IMG/VR virus record: IMGVR_UViG_3300025131_000478
Coordinates: 1 to 22,333 of that record
DNA: 22,333 nucleotides
Direction: 5' to 3' (one strand)
Origin: a virus
A model generated the notes under the pieces. The model searched no databases and had not been told where the DNA came from. It saw nothing but the letters and a program-made list of their open reading frames with translations. Shown here in pieces: positions 1 through 7,885 of this stretch; position 1 is the first letter of the stretch; each line of letters opens with the position of its first letter. The position numbers and the translations under genes were made by a program.

Positions 1-45
1 GCGAATAATCTGGATAGGTATCAAGAATTACAATTTGATGATTGA
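1..45 (+). CDS. C-terminal tail of an upstream gene (partial, possibly small terminase subunit)
   Basis: Frame 1 is open from the window edge to a TGA at 43-45 and encodes 14 residues (ANNLDRYQELQFDD). Its position directly before the large terminase would fit a small terminase subunit, but nothing in 14 residues proves this. Frame 2 is also open from the edge to a TAG at 62-64 that touches the terminase GTG; its residues (rich in Ile, Leu, Tyr) look less like a phage protein end. Which frame is real cannot be decided here. Confidence 0.3.
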   Translation, partial: ANNLDRYQELQFDD

Positions 46-63
46 TCTTATTAGATATATATA

Positions 64-1521
64 GTGCAGATACCGCATAACTGGAAGCCTAGAGACTATC
101 AGTTACCCGCATGGGGTTATCTTGAACACAGAGGTAAGCATGCTGAATTAATATGGCATAGGCGGGCTGGTAAAGATGAGATATGTATGCACCATGCAGC
201 GGGACAGATGGTTGACAGACCCGCAACGTACTGGCACATGCTGCCCCTAGCTAACCAAGTTAGGAAGGCGATTTGGGAAGCCGTCAACCCGCATACGGGG
301 AAGAGAAGGATAAAGGAGGCGTTTCCCTCTGAACTGTTCACCCATCGTGACACAGATATGATGGTCAGGAGTAAGTTTAACGAGTCAACATGGCAATGTT
401 TAGGATCTGATAATTATGAAGCTGCCATAGGAAGTCCGCCCGCTGGTATTACATATTCGGAATGGGCATTAGCCAATCCTAGCGTCAGGGGATATTTAAG
501 ACCAATATTGGCAGAGAACAACGGTTATCAAGTTTACATTACTACGCCTAGAGGCAAGAATCACGCTCATAATACATTCAGAGCCGCACAAGATGATCCA
601 AACGCCTTTGCTGAATTATTAACAGTTGATAATACTAAAGCGTTATCACCTGAACAATTAGACATTGAACGCAAAGAATACATTAGCACTTATGGCGAAG
701 ATGTTGGCGTAGCACTGTTTGAGCAAGAATACTACTGTTCCTTTGATGCTGCCATTTTAGGAGCCTATTATGGAGCTGAATTTAGGCACATAGATCAATG
801 GGGAAGGATATGTGATGTTCCTTATAATGATGACTATCCAGTAGAAGCAGTATTTGACATAGGCCGGACTGATGATACTGCTATTTGGATCTATCAAGTA
901 ATAGGCGGTGAAATTAGGGTATTAGAACACCATGCAAGCAACTTCAAAGACGTAGCATTTTATTGCAGCCAATTATTAGGCAGAACAGTAGAGCTGGACA
1001 ATATACATAATAAGTTAGTTGTAAGGAAAGGCAAGTCGATAGCAGGACTAGAACACCGTAAGGAATACCATTACAAGGCTATACATCTACCGCATGATGC
1101 TAAACACAAGACATTAGCGGCTATGAATAAGTCCACTGAAGAGCAGTTTGCCGCTGTCTTTGGTTGGAACAAGGTAAGGATAGTCCCTAACCTATCTATT
1201 GAAGATGGCAGGAAGGCAGTTAGACAGATGTTTCCTAGAGTTTACTTTAGCAAGTCTATTGAAAGCCAAGATGACCTACACAACGGCATTGAATGCCTAA
1301 GACAACACCAAAGGGAGTGGGACGATGATAAGAAGTGTTTTAGGGATAAGGCTAGGGCTGACTGGACAATCCATACAGCAGATGCTTTTAGATACTTAGG
1401 CGTAGTATGGCAAGAAGATAAACCAAAAGAAAAGAATGTACCTATCAGGTTCCCCGTACAAGGCAGTTTTGATGAAATGAGAGAAATGGTAAGAAAACGT
1501 AGAGCAGGAATAGAATATTAA
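64..1521 (+). CDS. terL: Terminase large subunit (DNA-packaging ATPase/nuclease)
   Basis: Motor that docks on the portal, pumps phage DNA into the prohead and cuts the concatemer. The 485-aa length is usual. Visible motifs: Walker A-like WHRRAGKDE at residues 31-39, Walker B-like ITYSEWA at about 129-135, coupling motif TPRGKNH at 161-167, then the RNase H-fold nuclease domain with DIGRTDDTA at 265-273 and the late acidic motif HTADAFRYL near 437-445. The start is GTG at 64: the same frame has a TAG at 52-54, and the N-terminus (IPHNWKPRDYQ) matches how this terminase group begins. No good ribosome binding site is visible, so it may be translated by coupling to the upstream gene. The stop overlaps a following ATG by one base. 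Confidence 0.96.
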   Translation: MQIPHNWKPRDYQLPAWGYLEHRGKHAELIWHRRAGKDEICMHHAAGQMVDRPATYWHMLPLANQVRKAIWEAVNPHTGKRRIKEAFPSELFTHRDTDMMVRSKFNESTWQCLGSDNYEAAIGSPPAGITYSEWALANPSVRGYLRPILAENNGYQVYITTPRGKNHAHNTFRAAQDDPNAFAELLTVDNTKALSPEQLDIERKEYISTYGEDVGVALFEQEYYCSFDAAILGAYYGAEFRHIDQWGRICDVPYNDDYPVEAVFDIGRTDDTAIWIYQVIGGEIRVLEHHASNFKDVAFYCSQLLGRTVELDNIHNKLVVRKGKSIAGLEHRKEYHYKAIHLPHDAKHKTLAAMNKSTEEQFAAVFGWNKVRIVPNLSIEDGRKAVRQMFPRVYFSKSIESQDDLHNGIECLRQHQREWDDDKKCFRDKARADWTIHTADAFRYLGVVWQEDKPKEKNVPIRFPVQGSFDEMREMVRKRRAGIEY

Positions 1522-1580
1522 TGGCAAAGCAAACAGACGTACAATTAGAAACAGAAATGGGTATTGAATGTGGCGGCTGA
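1521..1580 (+). CDS. 19-codon mini-ORF after terL, possible 5' end of the next gene
   Basis: An ATG overlaps the terL stop as TAATG, a junction style used several times in this window, and encodes MAKQTDVQLETEMGIECGG before a TGA at 1578-1580. The following 95-aa gene lies in the +1 frame and overlaps it. Joining the two (a one-base shift between about 1565 and 1580) would give a single protein of about 110 residues with a normal coupled start. Either the mini-ORF is the true beginning and a frameshift (programmed, mutational or sequencing) lies here, or it is a short coupling peptide. Confidence 0.35.
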   Translation: MAKQTDVQLETEMGIECGG

Positions 1581-1851
1581 GTATAAACATGCCATTGTTG
1601 ACTTATCTAATAATATAACAACAGTTACTACTGCTCCTGTTTTATTGGCTGGCTGGTATGTTAATACAGTGCTATCGGCCCATGCTGTTAATATTGAGGA
1701 TGGGACAGACGTAGTATTTACCTTACCCGCCTCACTTGCCGCTGGTACGTTGAAAGAACCACCTCCAACAAGGTTTGAGACTAGTTTAATAGTTGACCCA
1801 CATGATTCCAGTACAGGAAATCTAACAGTAATCTATAGAGACTTAAAATGA
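1570..1851 (+). CDS. Small beta-rich phage protein of unknown function
   Basis: Not recognised as a named family. With the GTG at 1570 it has 93 residues; a TTG at 1564 adds two. Neither start has a convincing ribosome binding site, which is part of the reason to suspect that the gene really begins at ATG 1521 with a frameshift. The sequence alternates short polar turns with beta-type stretches (VLLAGWYVNTVLS, DVVFTLPASLAAGT, RFETSLIVDP, NLTVIYRDL), the look of a small beta-sandwich, as in minor virion or decoration proteins; that role is inference. It lies between terL and portal, and its TGA overlaps the next ATG as ATGA. Confidence 0.7.
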   Translation: MAAEYKHAIVDLSNNITTVTTAPVLLAGWYVNTVLSAHAVNIEDGTDVVFTLPASLAAGTLKEPPPTRFETSLIVDPHDSSTGNLTVIYRDLK

Positions 1852-2177
1852 ATGCAACAGAAGAAATCAAAGTACCTTGTGTAGTTATATGTCATTTCCT
1901 TACTGATGAAAAAGTACAAGGAATACCTGGATCGAGGATTATTTACTATCAAGTAACTATCGACCCGCATAACCACCAACAACTCTCTCCTGATAATACC
2001 TTTATCCGCTTTGGTGCTGTTAAAGGTGATGAGATTATGGGATGGCAACCTTGTATGAATATTGTAATTGATGAGACTTTGATGGTTTATGATAACCCTG
2101 AAGAAATCCCTTATATCAATCAAATCAAGGTTAGCACTACGTTAACAGTTGATGAGGAGGTATTAGATTGTGCCTAA
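1848..2177 (+). CDS. Hypothetical protein, terL-portal interval
   Basis: A 109-residue protein, start ATG at 1848, coupled to the upstream gene by a 4-base ATGA overlap. No family recognised. Predicted content is mainly beta strands with a few conserved-looking turns (FGAVKGDEIMGWQP, IVIDETLMVYDNP); there is no signal peptide or membrane segment. Its 3' end carries the strong ribosome binding site for the next gene. By position it is a small head-module protein, but the role is unknown. Confidence 0.75.
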   Translation: MNATEEIKVPCVVICHFLTDEKVQGIPGSRIIYYQVTIDPHNHQQLSPDNTFIRFGAVKGDEIMGWQPCMNIVIDETLMVYDNPEEIPYINQIKVSTTLTVDEEVLDCA

Positions 2178-2394
2178 CGGAACAGATTTAACAGATTTAA
2201 CAGAAGAGGTTGTGAATGAAGAGGTTGTGAATACAGATGTATTGCTACTCAAAGCAAGAATTAAGTCGATAGAGACTTGCATGGAGTATGTAATCAGTTG
2301 CCTAAATGACCAAAATAAGACCATGAAAAGTCTATTAGAACATCTCAAACAAGACTCTTACGAAGAAGATAAAACTACAGTGATGCCACACTAA
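2170..2394 (+). CDS. Small acidic/coiled-coil protein with tandem repeats
   Basis: A 74-residue protein starting at GTG 2170, eight bases inside the previous gene. AGGAGG at 2155-2160, nine bases upstream, supports this start. The N-terminus holds two in-frame tandem duplications (TDL twice, then EEVVN twice), followed by a helical stretch with heptad-like Leu/Ile spacing (about residues 24-60), so a short coiled coil is likely. Function unknown. Its stop overlaps the next ATG as TAATG. Confidence 0.75.
   Translation: MPNGTDLTDLTEEVVNEEVVNTDVLLLKARIKSIETCMEYVISCLNDQNKTMKSLLEHLKQDSYEEDKTTVMPH
2181..2232 (+). repeat. In-frame tandem repeats (9 bp x2 and 15 bp x2)
   Basis: AACAGATTT occurs at 2181-2189 and 2190-2198, followed by a partial third copy, AACAG. 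Immediately after, GAAGAGGTTGTGAAT occurs at 2203-2217 and 2218-2232 without mismatch. Unit lengths are multiples of three, so the frame of the 74-aa gene is kept. Confidence 0.95.
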
Positions 2395-2729
2395 TGCGTA
2401 GTTGTTTAGATGGCATAGATAGCCATACAACACCGATAAATTATCAAGCGGCTAAAATGTTGTTTAAGTCTGCGTGGTGGAACCACTCGCATGAAGAAAC
2501 AAAAGTAGAAGAATTTTACAATCCCCCTCCATCTCTGCGCGTAAAGAAATTATATATTGGGTGGGATGGTAAAATTAAGAATATTGGTTATATTGAAGAC
2601 ATTAGGGGATTTGAGTTTTTAACTGAGAATGGTGAAAAAGCGATAGTAACAGGATATTCCCGTAAGAATAGGTGGTGGGTGCTAATAAATGGAAAATTTC
2701 TTAGAATGAGACGGAAAGCAATAAAATGA
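2394..2729 (+). CDS. Hypothetical protein upstream of portal
   Basis: A 111-residue basic protein, start ATG at 2394 overlapping the previous stop (TAATG), stop overlapping the portal start (ATGA at 2726-2729). No family recognised. The second half (from about residue 50) alternates short beta strands and turns (LYIGWDGKIKNIGYIED, WWVLINGKFLRMRRK), like a small SH3-type or OB-type barrel, and ends in a basic cluster. Tight coupling to the portal gene suggests co-expression with head assembly proteins. Confidence 0.75.
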   Translation: MRSCLDGIDSHTTPINYQAAKMLFKSAWWNHSHEETKVEEFYNPPPSLRVKKLYIGWDGKIKNIGYIEDIRGFEFLTENGEKAIVTGYSRKNRWWVLINGKFLRMRRKAIK

Positions 2730-5167
2730 ATGACGAAGGCGCAATAGAACAACGGGAAGATATTGAAAAGGGTGAAGATGGTGAGGTTAAACTATGGTCA
2801 CTTGAAATCAAGAAAGCCACCGAGACAGAAGAGTGCTGGCGCAGGGATGGACACGAAGCATTAAAGATATACAGGCGTGATGTTTGGTTTAATAATGACT
2901 CTGCTAAACGTAGAGAGACATTTAACATCCTCTGGGCTAATACTGAGACTATTCGCCCAATTCTGTATAACTCTACCCCACGGCCCGATATTAGACGTAG
3001 GTACAGAGACAAAGACCCGTTAGGGAAAGCGGTAGCGGAGGTTTGTGAACGGTCTATTACTTACACCTTAGACGCACAAGACTTTGATGTCCCTATGATG
3101 GCGGCTGTCAATGATTCTCTTTTACCTGGAAGGGCTGTAACAAGAGTTAGATACGTTCCGTCTTTTGCTACCAAGTCCAAAGTTGAAGAGGCAGGAACAA
3201 ATGCCCCCGATGAACCTGAAGAGGAATTAGCCTTTGAAGAGGTTAAATTTGAACAGGTGCAATGGGATGATTTCAGGCGTGGCCCTGGAAAGAGTTGGTT
3301 TCAAGTGCCTTGGGTTGCCTTTAGGCATAAGTTAACCAAAGACCAAATTAAAGAGAAGTTTCCAGGCTTTGAAGATAAGATCCATTACGATGCGACTATC
3401 ACAGATGACGATAACCGCAAGGATGATGGTAATGATGACAATGATAAGTTAATATTCAAACGCGCCTTAATATGGGAAGTGTGGGATAAAGAAACCAAGC
3501 AGGTTATCTTTTTCTCGCCTACCTATAAAGATGCTATTCTGTCAAAAGAGCCTGACCAATTAAAGTTAAGGGATTTCTGGCCTATTCCTAGACCATTATA
3601 CGCGATTGAATCAAGCACCAATCTAATCCCTAGCACTTTGTACTCCATGTACGAGACTCTAGCTAAAGAGTTAGAGGCTTGTACCAACCGTATTAAGAAA
3701 ATCATGGAAGGTTTGCGCTTACGCGGAATTTATGATTCCACCATAGCCGAACTGCCCAAGTTGTTTGATTCTTTTGATAACTCTTTCGTCCCTGCCGAGA
3801 ATATAGTTAGATTAATGGAAGCTGGTGGCCTAGAAAAGGCTATATGGACACTTCCTATAGATATGTATGCCGAGGTACTAGTACAACTCTATCAGTACCG
3901 TCAAGCGCTATTAAAGAACATCTATGAGATAACAGGCATATCAGACGTTCTTCGTGGAGATACCGACCCAAACGAAACTTTAGGAGCGCAGCAACTAAAA
4001 GCTGACTTTGCCTCACAAAGGATACAAAAGAATCAAAAGGAAGTTGCCCGTTATTCTAGAGACTTGGTTAGAATAGCTACTGAACTGATTGCTGAACGAT
4101 TCAACATCGACACCTTACGCTTAATGACGGGGTTGAAATTTCCCACTAAGGAAGAAAAGCAGCAAGCGCAGATGCAGATGCAAATGCAACAACAGCAAGC
4201 GCAGCAAATGGGGCAACCACCTCAACCACCCCCGCCTCAACTGCTTGAGATATTACAAACCCCCTCATGGGAAGAGATTAAGGAAGTAATGGAACACGAT
4301 ATGATGCGGGATTATCGTATTGATATTGAGACTGATTCCACTATTCAGGCACAACAGCAAGAAGATCAAAAGAATGTTACTGAATTACTAGGCGGCATTA
4401 CTAAATTCTTTGCCGAGGTTGCTCCCGCTATCGAAGCTGGTGTAATGACTATAGATACCGCTAAATCCATGCTCCTATCCGCTGTGAGGCGATTTAAACT
4501 AGGAAGAGAGGTTGAGGATGCTATTGAGAACATAGAGCCGCAGCAGCAATCTAAGGGCGTTCCACAGGAAGAGGTTGAAAAACAAGTCCAGCAAGCCCAA
4601 CAACAGGCTAAACAGCAAGTTACTGAAACTGAGGGCAAATTAAAGGAAAATGTCATACAAGAGATTAAACGTGCCAAAGATCTCGCCAATGATGCCATTA
4701 AACAGGCTCAACAGGTTGAAGCACAAAGTAAACAGCAGTTAACTGAAGTGGTTGAGAAAACTAAGGCAGAGATAGTAAGAAGTAGTCAAGTTTTTGACGA
4801 TGCTGTTAAGAAGTTTGGTGATAAGTTGGAATCAGAGAAAGCCCGTAACGCCTTGGCTGAGAAAGCACAGAAACTTGCTTTTGATGAACAGATTTTTGCT
4901 CTAAAACAGCAATTAGGCCAAGTTACCAAACAATATGAGGATGATGGTAAGAATCAGACCCGTAGTGCCGCTATCGAGATGGTTAAAAGCCGTGATATAG
5001 CAGAACAGAGTGCTAAAACGCCAAAAGAGGGCGAAAAACCTGTAAAAGTGGATGGATTAGAGAAATTTGCCGCTGCCATGAGTAAATCTGTTGATTCCAA
5101 GGTGGGAGAAATAGAAAAAGTGATAGAAGCACTTGACAAACCAAAGAAGAAGAAACGTGAGTCTTAG
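2726..5167 (+). CDS. Portal protein (P22 gp1-like) with extended C-terminus
   Basis: Dodecameric ring at the unique capsid vertex through which DNA is packaged and ejected. The 813 residues exceed the 725 of P22 portal. The N-terminal and central parts carry the expected portal layout (YRRDVWFNNDSAKRRETFNILWANTETI near residues 49-76, clip/wing region, long helix with Leu/Tyr/Gln around 380-470). From about residue 475 to 505 the chain becomes Gln/Met/Pro-rich, and about 617-741 is a Gln/Lys/Glu-rich coiled coil that may form a long barrel. The tail ends in a Lys-rich stretch. Start ATG 2726 overlaps the previous stop. Identification rests on position after terL and on sequence character, not on an alignment. 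Confidence 0.9.
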   Translation: MNDEGAIEQREDIEKGEDGEVKLWSLEIKKATETEECWRRDGHEALKIYRRDVWFNNDSAKRRETFNILWANTETIRPILYNSTPRPDIRRRYRDKDPLGKAVAEVCERSITYTLDAQDFDVPMMAAVNDSLLPGRAVTRVRYVPSFATKSKVEEAGTNAPDEPEEELAFEEVKFEQVQWDDFRRGPGKSWFQVPWVAFRHKLTKDQIKEKFPGFEDKIHYDATITDDDNRKDDGNDDNDKLIFKRALIWEVWDKETKQVIFFSPTYKDAILSKEPDQLKLRDFWPIPRPLYAIESSTNLIPSTLYSMYETLAKELEACTNRIKKIMEGLRLRGIYDSTIAELPKLFDSFDNSFVPAENIVRLMEAGGLEKAIWTLPIDMYAEVLVQLYQYRQALLKNIYEITGISDVLRGDTDPNETLGAQQLKADFASQRIQKNQKEVARYSRDLVRIATELIAERFNIDTLRLMTGLKFPTKEEKQQAQMQMQMQQQQAQQMGQPPQPPPPQLLEILQTPSWEEIKEVMEHDMMRDYRIDIETDSTIQAQQQEDQKNVTELLGGITKFFAEVAPAIEAGVMTIDTAKSMLLSAVRRFKLGREVEDAIENIEPQQQSKGVPQEEVEKQVQQAQQQAKQQVTETEGKLKENVIQEIKRAKDLANDAIKQAQQVEAQSKQQLTEVVEKTKAEIVRSSQVFDDAVKKFGDKLESEKARNALAEKAQKLAFDEQIFALKQQLGQVTKQYEDDGKNQTRSAAIEMVKSRDIAEQSAKTPKEGEKPVKVDGLEKFAAAMSKSVDSKVGEIEKVIEALDKPKKKKRES

Positions 5168-5633
5168 CGCAGGGGGAAAGGGTGACAAACGCCGCCCGAC
5201 TAAGGTAAAAACATCCCATGTTGATGCTGAATACGATAGGATATTTGGTGGCAAGAAGGAAGCGGGAAGGTTTAAAAGAGATGAGGAAACAGGTAAGTTA
5301 ATCCCAATAGCAGAATGGAATGCTAAATACTACGTGCCTAAAGTCAAGATGCACTACGTTGTAGGTGATATTGATCCTTATTATTCACCTATTAACATGC
5401 AGCCTATAATGTCAAGAAAAGCACATAGGGAAGACCTATTAAAGAATAATAGTAGAGTTTATGAAGGAAGGGAAATAGAGGCACAGGAAGCAGCACGATT
5501 TCAGAGTTACTCAGACGAGAAACTAGATAAGTCTCTTGGCGAATGTGTAGCTAAAACCCACGAAGATTTAAAAAACGGTAATGTAGACCCTGCGCCATCG
5601 GACAAGATTTCTTGGACATTTGGTGAAGATTAA
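5157..5633 (+). CDS. Conserved small head-module protein (SAGGKGDKRRP N-terminus)
   Basis: A 158-residue protein. I choose GTG 5157, which overlaps the portal stop and gives MSLSAGGKGDKRRPT, a beginning I associate with a family of small phage proteins found after portal genes; the in-frame TTG at 5133 would add eight basic residues inside the portal gene. The N-terminus is basic and Gly-rich, then DAEYDRIFGG at about residues 22-31, then a mixed helical region (HREDLLKNNSRVYEGREIEAQE) and a short acidic C-terminus. Role unknown; position between portal and scaffold suggests a head assembly or head-completion function. It is the last gene before a 69-base leader that serves the scaffold gene. 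Confidence 0.8.
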   Translation: MSLSAGGKGDKRRPTKVKTSHVDAEYDRIFGGKKEAGRFKRDEETGKLIPIAEWNAKYYVPKVKMHYVVGDIDPYYSPINMQPIMSRKAHREDLLKNNSRVYEGREIEAQEAARFQSYSDEKLDKSLGECVAKTHEDLKNGNVDPAPSDKISWTFGED

Positions 5634-5637
5634 CGGA

Positions 5638-5651
5638 ACGCTGTGAAGCGT
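5638..5651 (+). promoter_or_regulatory. GTGA-tetraloop hairpin 1 (scaffold leader)
   Basis: ACGCT (5638-5642), GTGA loop (5643-5646), AGCGT (5647-5651) form a 5-bp perfect stem closed by a GNRA tetraloop in the plus-strand transcript, five bases after the previous stop codon. No T-run follows, so it is not a typical terminator. Two more hairpins with the same loop and different stems occur at 6864-6877 and 12273-12286. Confidence 0.7.
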
Positions 5652-5664
5652 ACCTATCCCTAAC

Positions 5665-5685
5665 ATCTCCTTTCTAGAAGGAGAT
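5665..5685 (+). promoter_or_regulatory. Hairpin enclosing a perfect Shine-Dalgarno sequence
   Basis: ATCTCCTT (5665-5672) pairs perfectly with AAGGAGAT (5678-5685) around the five-base loop TCTAG. The 3' arm is an ideal ribosome binding sequence but lies about 20 bases before the scaffold ATG at 5703; a second, weaker GGAG at 5692-5695 is correctly spaced. Between them an ATG at 5698 opens a seven-codon out-of-frame ORF ending at 5721. The hairpin could act as a translation switch, ribosome standby site or transcript-end stabiliser. Confidence 0.6.
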
Positions 5686-5702
5686 CAAGCTGGAGCAATG
5701 CA

Positions 5703-6854
5703 ATGTCTGACGACGATGTAAACCTAGATGAGATTTTATCTGAAGAACTAAAGAATATTCAATCAAGAGATGATGAGCCAGAAGAAACCACTACAGAAGT
5801 TGTGGAGGAAGAAACTGAGGTTGAGGCAAGACCAAAAAGAGAACGTGACGAACAAGGACGGTTCAAAGCTAAAGATAAGGACGATGCAGAGGAAGACGTA
5901 TCTGAAGTCCTCCCCGAAATAGGGGTAGAGGAAGAACAGCCCGTACAGATTAAGGGGGCTGAAGAGCAAGTCGAAGAAGTCACGGAAGAACCTATACAGG
6001 AAGAAACAAACCCATCTCTTGAGCGCCCACCTACTACATGGAGAACAGAGGCTAAACTAAAGTGGAAGGATATTGATCCAACTATCCGCGATGAGATTAT
6101 TAAACGCGAGGCAGATGTAGGTAGAGGGATAAATCAATATAGAAATGATGCTGAGTATGGTAAACAGGTTATGCAATCTGTGCAGCCCTACATAGCAACT
6201 ATTAACTCAGTAGGTTCTACGCCCAAACAGGCGATAGAAACCATGCTGAACACGTTTTACCAGCTTAATACGGGCGACCCCGTATCTAAGGCTAATGTAT
6301 TATTACAAGCCGCACAGCAGTATGGTGCGGATATGACAGTGTTCCAACAGGAAGTTGATCCCGCGCAGAATCAGTTGCAACAGCAGTTGCATCCACTTCA
6401 ACAACAGATCAACCAACTTACGAACCAATTACAGCAACGTGATGCTCAAGCTCAACAATTTGAGGATACACAGGCTGACACAGCAGTAGAAGCGTTCCGC
6501 AACGCTACAGATGAGAATGGCATTAAATACCCACACTTTGACATTGTGAGTAATAGTATGGCTAGTTACATCGAACAAGAGGCAAGTATCGGGCAATCTC
6601 TTTCATTAGAGGATGCTTATGACCGAGCTATATGGGCAGATCCAATTATTCGCCAACAACTGTTGTCAGAACAGGCAACTAATGGTGAATCCCTGCGACA
6701 GCAGGAGAAAAAGGATCTCGTTGACAAGGCAAAGAAGGCTGATAAGGTTAACTTACAGCAGAAAGGCTCTTATAACGAAAAACCAAGTAAGCCCACAGGC
6801 TCCTTAAACGATACCCTCAAAGACACGATGCACGATATACAGCATCGACAATAA
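5703..6854 (+). CDS. Scaffolding protein
   Basis: Internal assembly protein that guides polymerisation of the coat and leaves before or during packaging. It is 383 residues, has no predicted globular enzyme motif, and shows the classic scaffold composition: a very acidic, Glu/Val/Thr-rich N-terminal third (residues 1-105), a conserved-looking region around 110-147 (TTWRTEAKLKWKDIDPTIRD and EIIKREADVGRGINQYR), a Gln-rich coiled coil around 215-260, and a basic Lys/Gln C-terminus of the type that binds coat. It sits between portal and major capsid as in P22. Start ATG 5703 has GGAG at 5692-5695 seven bases upstream. Confidence 0.88.
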   Translation: MSDDDVNLDEILSEELKNIQSRDDEPEETTTEVVEEETEVEARPKRERDEQGRFKAKDKDDAEEDVSEVLPEIGVEEEQPVQIKGAEEQVEEVTEEPIQEETNPSLERPPTTWRTEAKLKWKDIDPTIRDEIIKREADVGRGINQYRNDAEYGKQVMQSVQPYIATINSVGSTPKQAIETMLNTFYQLNTGDPVSKANVLLQAAQQYGADMTVFQQEVDPAQNQLQQQLHPLQQQINQLTNQLQQRDAQAQQFEDTQADTAVEAFRNATDENGIKYPHFDIVSNSMASYIEQEASIGQSLSLEDAYDRAIWADPIIRQQLLSEQATNGESLRQQEKKDLVDKAKKADKVNLQQKGSYNEKPSKPTGSLNDTLKDTMHDIQHRQ

Positions 6855-6863
6855 ATCAATCTA

Positions 6864-6877
6864 ACGCCGTGAGGCGT
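6864..6877 (+). promoter_or_regulatory. GTGA-tetraloop hairpin 2 (capsid leader)
   Basis: ACGCC (6864-6868), GTGA (6869-6872), GGCGT (6873-6877). The stem is directly followed by the ribosome binding site AAGGA (6878-6882) and the capsid ATG at 6889, so the site is left exposed just downstream of a stable helix. Compared with hairpin 1 the fifth base pair is changed on both sides (T-A to C-G), a compensated difference. Confidence 0.75.
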
Positions 6878-6888
6878 AAGGAAAAACT

Positions 6889-7875
6889 ATGGCATCTCCC
6901 AATAGTACCTTTACGGAACTGGTTACAACCGCGTTCCGTAGGCACAAGAAAGAGTTTGCTGACAATGTAACCAACAACAATGCGTTACTAGCTCGAATAG
7001 TATCAAAGGGCAAGAAACGAGTTGAAGATGGTGGACTCACAATAGTATGTGAGCTTGATTATGCAGAGAATAGTACCTATCAACGGTATTCTGGATATGA
7101 TAGTTTGAATATTAGTGCGTCTGACGTTCTCAGTGCTGCGGAATACAACTGGAAACAAGCGGCTGTCCATGTGACGGCATCTGGTCGTGAACTGCGGATT
7201 AACTCCGGCGACACGCGCATCATTAACTTAGCGAAATCTCGCTTAACTAATGCTATGCGTACTTTCAAAAACAATATGTCTTCAGACATTTACTCAGACG
7301 GCACAGCCTCAAATCAGATTAACGGTTTACAGGCTATTATCAGTAATGCTGGTACGGGTACAGTCGGAGGCATTAACTCGACAAACTTCTCTTTTTGGCA
7401 GAGTACCGTACAGAGTGCGGCATCTCCGATTAGTGGTAGTGCGATAACGGTTGGTTCGACTACGTTTGAAAACCCGTTCATGCTTCAGCTTTGGCTGGAG
7501 TTAGTTCGTGGTTCAGACAAGCCTGATCTTATCACTATGTCGAATGACTACTTCACCTTCTTTGAAGGGTCACAAACCAGCCTAAAGCGTTATACGTCTG
7601 ACACTAACCTGTCATCGGATAATGCAAGCGCGGGTTTTGTTTCCATGAAGTATAAAACTGCCGATGTAATATTTGACGGCGGTTCGGGCATCCCAGCAGC
7701 ATCGGGATATTTCATTAACACTGACTTCTTGGAGTTGGTTTGCCACCGTGATGCAGAGATGACGGAAGTCCCTGAAATGCGGGCGATAAACCAGGACGCT
7801 GTAGTTATTCCTATTATTTGGATGGGTAACTTAGTATGCAGCAACCGTGAACTTCAAGGGATCATAAAGGCTTAG
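6889..7875 (+). CDS. Major capsid protein
   Basis: Main shell subunit, 328 residues. The N-terminus (MASPNSTFTELVTTAFRRH then EFADNVTNNNALLARI) and the central blocks DYAENSTYQRYSGYD (about 56-70), WKQAAVHVTASGRELR (about 86-101) and NLAKSRLTNAMRTFKNN match a well-populated HK97-fold capsid family of short-tailed phages that I recognise by eye. Start ATG 6889 has AAGGA six bases upstream, preceded by a GNRA hairpin; the stop overlaps the ribosome binding site of the decoration gene. It lies after the scaffold, as expected. High expression is likely from the strong leader. Confidence 0.95.
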   Translation: MASPNSTFTELVTTAFRRHKKEFADNVTNNNALLARIVSKGKKRVEDGGLTIVCELDYAENSTYQRYSGYDSLNISASDVLSAAEYNWKQAAVHVTASGRELRINSGDTRIINLAKSRLTNAMRTFKNNMSSDIYSDGTASNQINGLQAIISNAGTGTVGGINSTNFSFWQSTVQSAASPISGSAITVGSTTFENPFMLQLWLELVRGSDKPDLITMSNDYFTFFEGSQTSLKRYTSDTNLSSDNASAGFVSMKYKTADVIFDGGSGIPAASGYFINTDFLELVCHRDAEMTEVPEMRAINQDAVVIPIIWMGNLVCSNRELQGIIKA

Positions 7876-7885
7876 GAGGCTTATC

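Noticed and set aside
5759-5983. Ser/Thr-rich minus-strand frame
   Set aside because: Mirror of the acidic, Glu-rich start of the scaffold gene; GAA/GAG codons read backwards give TTC/CTC (Phe, Leu) or TCT/TCC (Ser) strings.
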